A program made the position numbers and the translations under genes. Source: CAYWGR01 sp964458015 (GTDB lineage: Bacteria; Planctomycetota; Planctomycetia; Pirellulales; Thermoguttaceae). From it: 27,795 bases of DNA. This document shows, piece after piece, positions 23,907 to 27,795 of this stretch (positions are counted from its first letter, which is position 1; each line of letters opens with the position of its first letter). The notes below the pieces were generated by a model, which worked only from the letters and a program-made list of their open reading frames with translations, was not told where the DNA came from and made no database searches. Location of the stretch: positions 1 through 27,795 of the forward strand of contig CAYWGR010000065.1 of assembly GCA_964458015.1 (NCBI GenBank), in the 5' to 3' direction.

Positions 23907-25502
23907 ATGTCTCAAAACGTTGGACCAAGCGACGGAACGCCTGCATGGAAGCCCAGCGTCAACCCGTGGTTGATCGCGCTGGCAGTCATGTTGGCCACGT
24001 TTTTGGAAGTCCTCGACACCTCGGTGGCCAACGTGGCCTTGCCCAATATGGCGGGCAGCATGGCATCGAGCCTGGATGAAGCCACCTGGGTGCTGACCAG
24101 CTATCTCGTGGCCAACGCCATCGTCTTGCCGATGACCGGCTGGCTGAGCGGCTTCTTCGGCCGAAAACGGTTTCTCATGGTCAGCACGGCTCTTTTCACG
24201 CTAGCCTCGGCGGCCTGCGGAATGGCCCATAGCATGAGCTTCCTGGTCACCGCCCGCATCCTGCAAGGCGCAGCCGGCGGCGCCCTCATTCCTCTGTCGC
24301 AAGCGATTTTGATGGAAAGTTTTCCGCCCAACAAACGCGGTTTGGCAATGGCCGTGTACGGGTTGGGCGTCATCGTAGCGCCGATTTTAGGGCCCGTCTT
24401 GGGTGGCTGGCTCACGGACAACTACTCGTGGCGCTGGATGTTCTACATCAACGTGCCGTTCGGAGCGTTGGCCATTCTCCTGGTCCAATCGTTCGTCGAA
24501 GATCCGCCGTATCTCCGCGAAACCCACAATAAATTAGGCAGCAAATTCGACTTCATCGGTTTCGGCTCGATGGCCATCGGGTTGGCATCGCTGCAAATAT
24601 TTCTAGATCGCGGCCAGCAGGAAGATTGGTTCAACTCTCCCTGGATCTGTTGGGGCGCTGCCACTTCCTTCGTCTCGCTGACATTCTTCATCTTCTGGGA
24701 ATTGTGGTGCACCGATCATCCGATTGTCGATCTGCGCGTGTTTCGCGACCGCAACTTTGCAGTCAGCACCTTTTTAATCCTCGTTACCGGCTTCATGCTT
24801 TACTGCACGGTATCTCTGCTGCCCATGTTCATGCAAGGGCTGATGCAGTACACGGCGCTGTTGAGCGGCGAGGCCATGAGCCCGCGCGGCATCGGAGCCA
24901 TCGGCGCGCTAATCGTGCTGGGCAAAGTCTCCGATAAGCTCGATGCTCGTCTGTTGACGAATATCGGCTGGCTGTTTATGGCATATCCCGCCTGGATCTT
25001 GGGCAACATTACGCTTGATATCACTATCAGCAGCGTGGTTTGGCCCAACATCTTGATGGGCGTGGCAATGGGGTTTCTTTTCGTGCCGCTGACCACGGCA
25101 AGCATGGCCAGCTTGCCGAACGAACAGATGGGCAACGCCTCGGGCGTGTTCAACCTAGCCCGAAATATCGGCGGAAGCGTCGGCATTTCGTTGACGACCA
25201 CCTGGGTCGCCCGCGGCGCACAGATACACCAATCCCTCATGGTTGGGCATCTCAGCCCTTACGACCCCGAGTTCCAGCAAAAATTCGGCTTGGCGGCCAA
25301 AATGCTTGGCCATTACAGCGATCCCGTAAGCGCCCAACGACAAGCCTACGAGCTGATGTACGGCTCCTTGATCCAGCAAGCAACGGTGTTTTCGTTTGTC
25401 GATACCTTCCGCCTGCTTGCTTTTCTCTCTCTCTTGTGCATGCCCGTCGTCATGCTCCTTAAGAATGTGAAGCCGAAACCCGGTGCGATGGCCATGCACT
25501 AA
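23907..25502 (+). CDS. emrB: EmrB/QacA-family drug:proton antiporter (DHA2, 14 helices)
   Basis: This 531-residue major-facilitator exporter shows E-V-L-D-T-S-V-A-N-V-A-L-P in helix 1, the loop G-W-L-S-G-F-F-G-R-K-R (motif A), and G-V-I-V-A-P-I-L-G-P-V-L-G-G-W-L (antiporter motif C). Length and helix count fit the 14-helix DHA2 group. It would use the proton gradient to expel lipophilic or aromatic toxicants through EmrA and the TolC-like protein. It ends 8 bp before the tail of the GH2 gene. Substrates cannot be read from the sequence. Confidence 0.92.
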   Translation: MSQNVGPSDGTPAWKPSVNPWLIALAVMLATFLEVLDTSVANVALPNMAGSMASSLDEATWVLTSYLVANAIVLPMTGWLSGFFGRKRFLMVSTALFTLASAACGMAHSMSFLVTARILQGAAGGALIPLSQAILMESFPPNKRGLAMAVYGLGVIVAPILGPVLGGWLTDNYSWRWMFYINVPFGALAILLVQSFVEDPPYLRETHNKLGSKFDFIGFGSMAIGLASLQIFLDRGQQEDWFNSPWICWGAATSFVSLTFFIFWELWCTDHPIVDLRVFRDRNFAVSTFLILVTGFMLYCTVSLLPMFMQGLMQYTALLSGEAMSPRGIGAIGALIVLGKVSDKLDARLLTNIGWLFMAYPAWILGNITLDITISSVVWPNILMGVAMGFLFVPLTTASMASLPNEQMGNASGVFNLARNIGGSVGISLTTTWVARGAQIHQSLMVGHLSPYDPEFQQKFGLAAKMLGHYSDPVSAQRQAYELMYGSLIQQATVFSFVDTFRLLAFLSLLCMPVVMLLKNVKPKPGAMAMH

Positions 25503-25510
25503 ACGATCGT

Positions 25511-27795
25511 TCAGAAATACGGATTCAAACTGAACCACCGCCGACTGCCGGTTCCAAGCGACCGAACGCCCAACCGGCAAGGCTCACCGGGTTTGAGCAT
25601 GTCGCGAGGAATCTTCACGAAGAACAGTCCGATCTGATCGACGGAAATCGTTCGAGTCACTTCCATTCTCAGCTCCACCCGCTTGTCGGCGCTTTCCCAC
25701 TTGCCCGATGCGGGCATATCAAACCGCAAAACCTCCTTGCCGTTGATCTCCAAGACAAAACCCTCGGTTTTTGGCTCCGAACTGAAGCCCAATCCGCCTG
25801 CGAAGGCAAATGTGGCATAATCGCCCGCAAAATCCTTCGGCACGGAATCTGTTTCCCAAGCAACCAGATTGCCCGGCTTTGTTTGACGGCAGATCAACAC
25901 CCGGGCGTTGTCTTCGCGGATGGAATACCAAGCGCCTTCTTCGCCTTCATTAGCAACCAATCGGCGGAAGCCCGGCAAGCATCCCTCGGGCGCTACAGAA
26001 ACCACTTTCATCAACGATGCCGGCCATTGGGCCTTCGGTTGCGGGAAACTAGCCGCATGATCCAAAAGGCGAGCAAGCAACCAATCGTTTTCCGGCCGTC
26101 CTTGCGCGGCACGATGATTCAGCCCGCTGACGAGCAGCGAACCTCGCTCCACACCAACCTCGAACAGCAAAGCATCGTCTTCGACCCACGCCATGCTCGG
26201 CAACGCGCGAATCAAGACATTCGGCCTTGCCGGCAAGCCTTCCAAAACACATTTCGACGCCCCTTCCAACAGATAATACCAACTGTCGTCACACCATCCT
26301 TCGGGCGTCATCGCCTGAGTGACGGGATGCTTGTAGACATACGTTCCCGTATTGTTGTTTTCGGGATTATCTCCAGCCTTCCACCACGTTGTTCGGAAGG
26401 TGATGCCGCGCGATTTCATCAGAAGCCCCGCGCCGTCGAGGATCACAACGCTTGCGCCGCGTTTCATTGCATCCGTTACTCGCGCATCGCACGGCCAACT
26501 AACGACATACACCGCCCGACTATCGAGCTCACCCTTTGCCGGAATCGGCTTCATGCCCCAATTGCCGAATTGCTTCATTTGCAACTCATCGGCATACATC
26601 GGAACCGAGGTAGTCGTTGGTTTGGAAACGGCCGGATAAAGCCACGTGCGCCAGTCGTTCTTGAAATGTTTCTCGCCCTCGACCAATTCCACCGTGATCG
26701 TCACAGGCACAGGCGATGCCACGTCCGGCAATTCCAAGTCGATTCGTGCCGCCTCGCCCAATGTTCCTTGGGCAATGCGATTTAATACAACCTGACGTCT
26801 GGCAATCGACTGCTCTCCAGTCTTCACCTCCCAAGTAAACTTGCCTTGCAACGAATCCGGCGCGAAATTCGATACCAACAGATTCACGCCAAACCGGCTC
26901 TTGCCGCGGTAGGTTCGTTCCAATCCGTCCTGCAGCAGCACAACCGCGTTGTTGTACTTCAGCACTTCCTCTCGTGTAATCGACTTGGGCCGGAAGTAAT
27001 GGTCCACAATCCCGTTTGAGCTGGTCCAATAGTCTTGGAACAGCCACCAATGATAGCCGGAGATATACGGATTTTTGCGTAACGATTCCAAATTGTACTT
27101 ATGCAGCAACGCATAGAGCCGTTCCGATTTCACGGCCCAATCACCGGCCTCTTGCAGCAAACCGAGCTTCTCCAGCTTCGGCTTCCCGGCAGACAGCCAA
27201 AACGGCTTCATGTTGTGCTGGAACTGATCGACGAGATCGGGCTGCGAAAACACAACGTAGTTGCCTGCCTCGTGCGAAAGAACCGGCTTGATTGGTTTTG
27301 GCGTCTTGAATTTTTCCAGATTCATGATCGGATCGGTCCATTCGGCGAATTGGATGTCGTAGATTGCCACCGTTGGGCGATCCAATTTGGGATTCGCCAG
27401 CAATGCCGCGTCCACACCGTCGGAATCCAAATAAAGCCGCGCAGGATCCAGTTTCTTCGCAATATCGCGGAAACTGTAGCGGATCGGATAATCGGGATAG
27501 AGTTCGTTGCCCATCACCCAGCACAAGATGCTTGGATGGTTGCGGTGGCGCGTGATCGCGCCCGCCCATTCGCGATGATAGGTGTCGAACGCCGGCTTGG
27601 GATCCGTGCCTGGTTTCACACGCCCTTTCCAGGCGTCCGTTCCAGGAATGAACGGCTCGTAGCAGATGGGAAATTCGGCGGTCGTGATGATACCTACCTC
27701 GTCGCAGGCTTCATAGTATTCCGGCGGCAGGATCGTGCTGTGGTGACGCACATGGTTGAATCCGTAGGACTTGATGATACGCAACCGCTTCAGGT
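25511..27795 (-). CDS. Glycoside hydrolase family 2 protein (N-terminal part outside the window)
   Basis: The frame stays open to the window edge, so at least 761 residues of a larger protein are visible. The visible part opens in the TIM barrel (R-I-I-K-S-Y-G-F-N-H-V-R-H-H-S), typical of GH2 beta-galactosidase/mannosidase/glucuronidase enzymes. The likely acid/base glutamate is in W-V-M-G-N-E (about residue 94 of the visible part from 27784). A plausible nucleophile glutamate is in V-L-S-H-E-A-G (about 172). Beta-sandwich domains follow, and the C-terminal 250 or so residues resemble an extra carbohydrate-binding module. The signal peptide and sugar-binding domain lie outside, so substrate and location cannot be judged. 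The neighbour emrB is convergent and probably unrelated. Confidence 0.85.
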   Translation of the reverse strand, partial: LKRLRIIKSYGFNHVRHHSTILPPEYYEACDEVGIITTAEFPICYEPFIPGTDAWKGRVKPGTDPKPAFDTYHREWAGAITRHRNHPSILCWVMGNELYPDYPIRYSFRDIAKKLDPARLYLDSDGVDAALLANPKLDRPTVAIYDIQFAEWTDPIMNLEKFKTPKPIKPVLSHEAGNYVVFSQPDLVDQFQHNMKPFWLSAGKPKLEKLGLLQEAGDWAVKSERLYALLHKYNLESLRKNPYISGYHWWLFQDYWTSSNGIVDHYFRPKSITREEVLKYNNAVVLLQDGLERTYRGKSRFGVNLLVSNFAPDSLQGKFTWEVKTGEQSIARRQVVLNRIAQGTLGEAARIDLELPDVASPVPVTITVELVEGEKHFKNDWRTWLYPAVSKPTTTSVPMYADELQMKQFGNWGMKPIPAKGELDSRAVYVVSWPCDARVTDAMKRGASVVILDGAGLLMKSRGITFRTTWWKAGDNPENNNTGTYVYKHPVTQAMTPEGWCDDSWYYLLEGASKCVLEGLPARPNVLIRALPSMAWVEDDALLFEVGVERGSLLVSGLNHRAAQGRPENDWLLARLLDHAASFPQPKAQWPASLMKVVSVAPEGCLPGFRRLVANEGEEGAWYSIREDNARVLICRQTKPGNLVAWETDSVPKDFAGDYATFAFAGGLGFSSEPKTEGFVLEINGKEVLRFDMPASGKWESADKRVELRMEVTRTISVDQIGLFFVKIPRDMLKPGEPCRLGVRSLGTGSRRWFSLNPYF

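Noticed and set aside
25883..26785. Plus-strand open frame of 300 codons
   Set aside because: It is antisense to the GH2 gene, shows no domain or signal and has shadow-like composition.

Overview
The window looks like chromosome from a planctomycete (phylum Planctomycetota, probably order Pirellulales). This is inferred from gene content: an ECF sigma factor overlapping a FecR-domain gene, a PEP-CTERM surface protein, a DUF1559 pseudopilin-like protein with the H-x9-DG C-terminal motif followed by a small lipoprotein, weak or missing Shine-Dalgarno sites, GTG/TTG starts, and tandem heptamer repeats inside and between genes. No rRNA, tRNA, CRISPR array or intact insertion sequence was seen.

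Layout. (1) 1-4641, plus strand: ECF sigma factor (5' end outside the window), FecR-domain membrane protein carrying two in-frame blocks of heptamer repeats, PEP-CTERM protein, a strong hairpin, DUF1559 protein, lipoprotein. This is a cell-surface and signalling block. (2) 4707-10143, minus strand: an APC permease with C-terminal universal-stress-like domains, then a PduS/RnfC-like iron-sulfur flavoprotein, a PduT-type tandem BMC shell protein, and a PilZ protein. The PduS/PduT pair is an electron-transfer module of bacterial microcompartments, but no other shell or enzyme gene is present here. (3) 10144-10765: about 620 bp without a convincing gene, holding a possible MITE-like inverted-repeat element. 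(4) 10766-12940, plus: a second APC/KimA-like permease. (5) 13030-14934, minus: a secreted protein with three calcium-loop-like repeats and a thioredoxin-fold domain that lacks both catalytic cysteines.

(6) 15144-19353, minus: a seven-gene arsenic-type operon: arsR, a degenerate AhpD-like protein, an ArsP-family permease, a CxxC mini-thioredoxin, two ArsF-like CPTC proteins and an ArsG/CcdA-like membrane protein. A promoter with an overlapping perfect 9-bp inverted repeat lies upstream of arsR. The set suggests organoarsenical (nitroaromatic arsenical) reduction and export. It also looks like a split DsbD: cytoplasmic thioredoxin, membrane CcdA-like carrier, and exported CxxC proteins. (7) 19574-20206, plus: a GNAT acetyltransferase diverging from that operon. 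(8) 20210-25502: a complete EmrAB-type tripartite efflux system, with the outer-membrane factor on the minus strand and tetR-emrA-emrB diverging on the plus strand. A TetR-like palindrome sits inside the tetR promoter spacer. (9) 25511-27795, minus: the C-terminal part of a glycoside hydrolase family 2 protein, cut by the window end.

The points most worth following are the orphan PduS/PduT pair in a permease-led gene run, the redox-relay reading of the ars operon, the heptamer arrays that run through coding sequence, and the two predicted operators.
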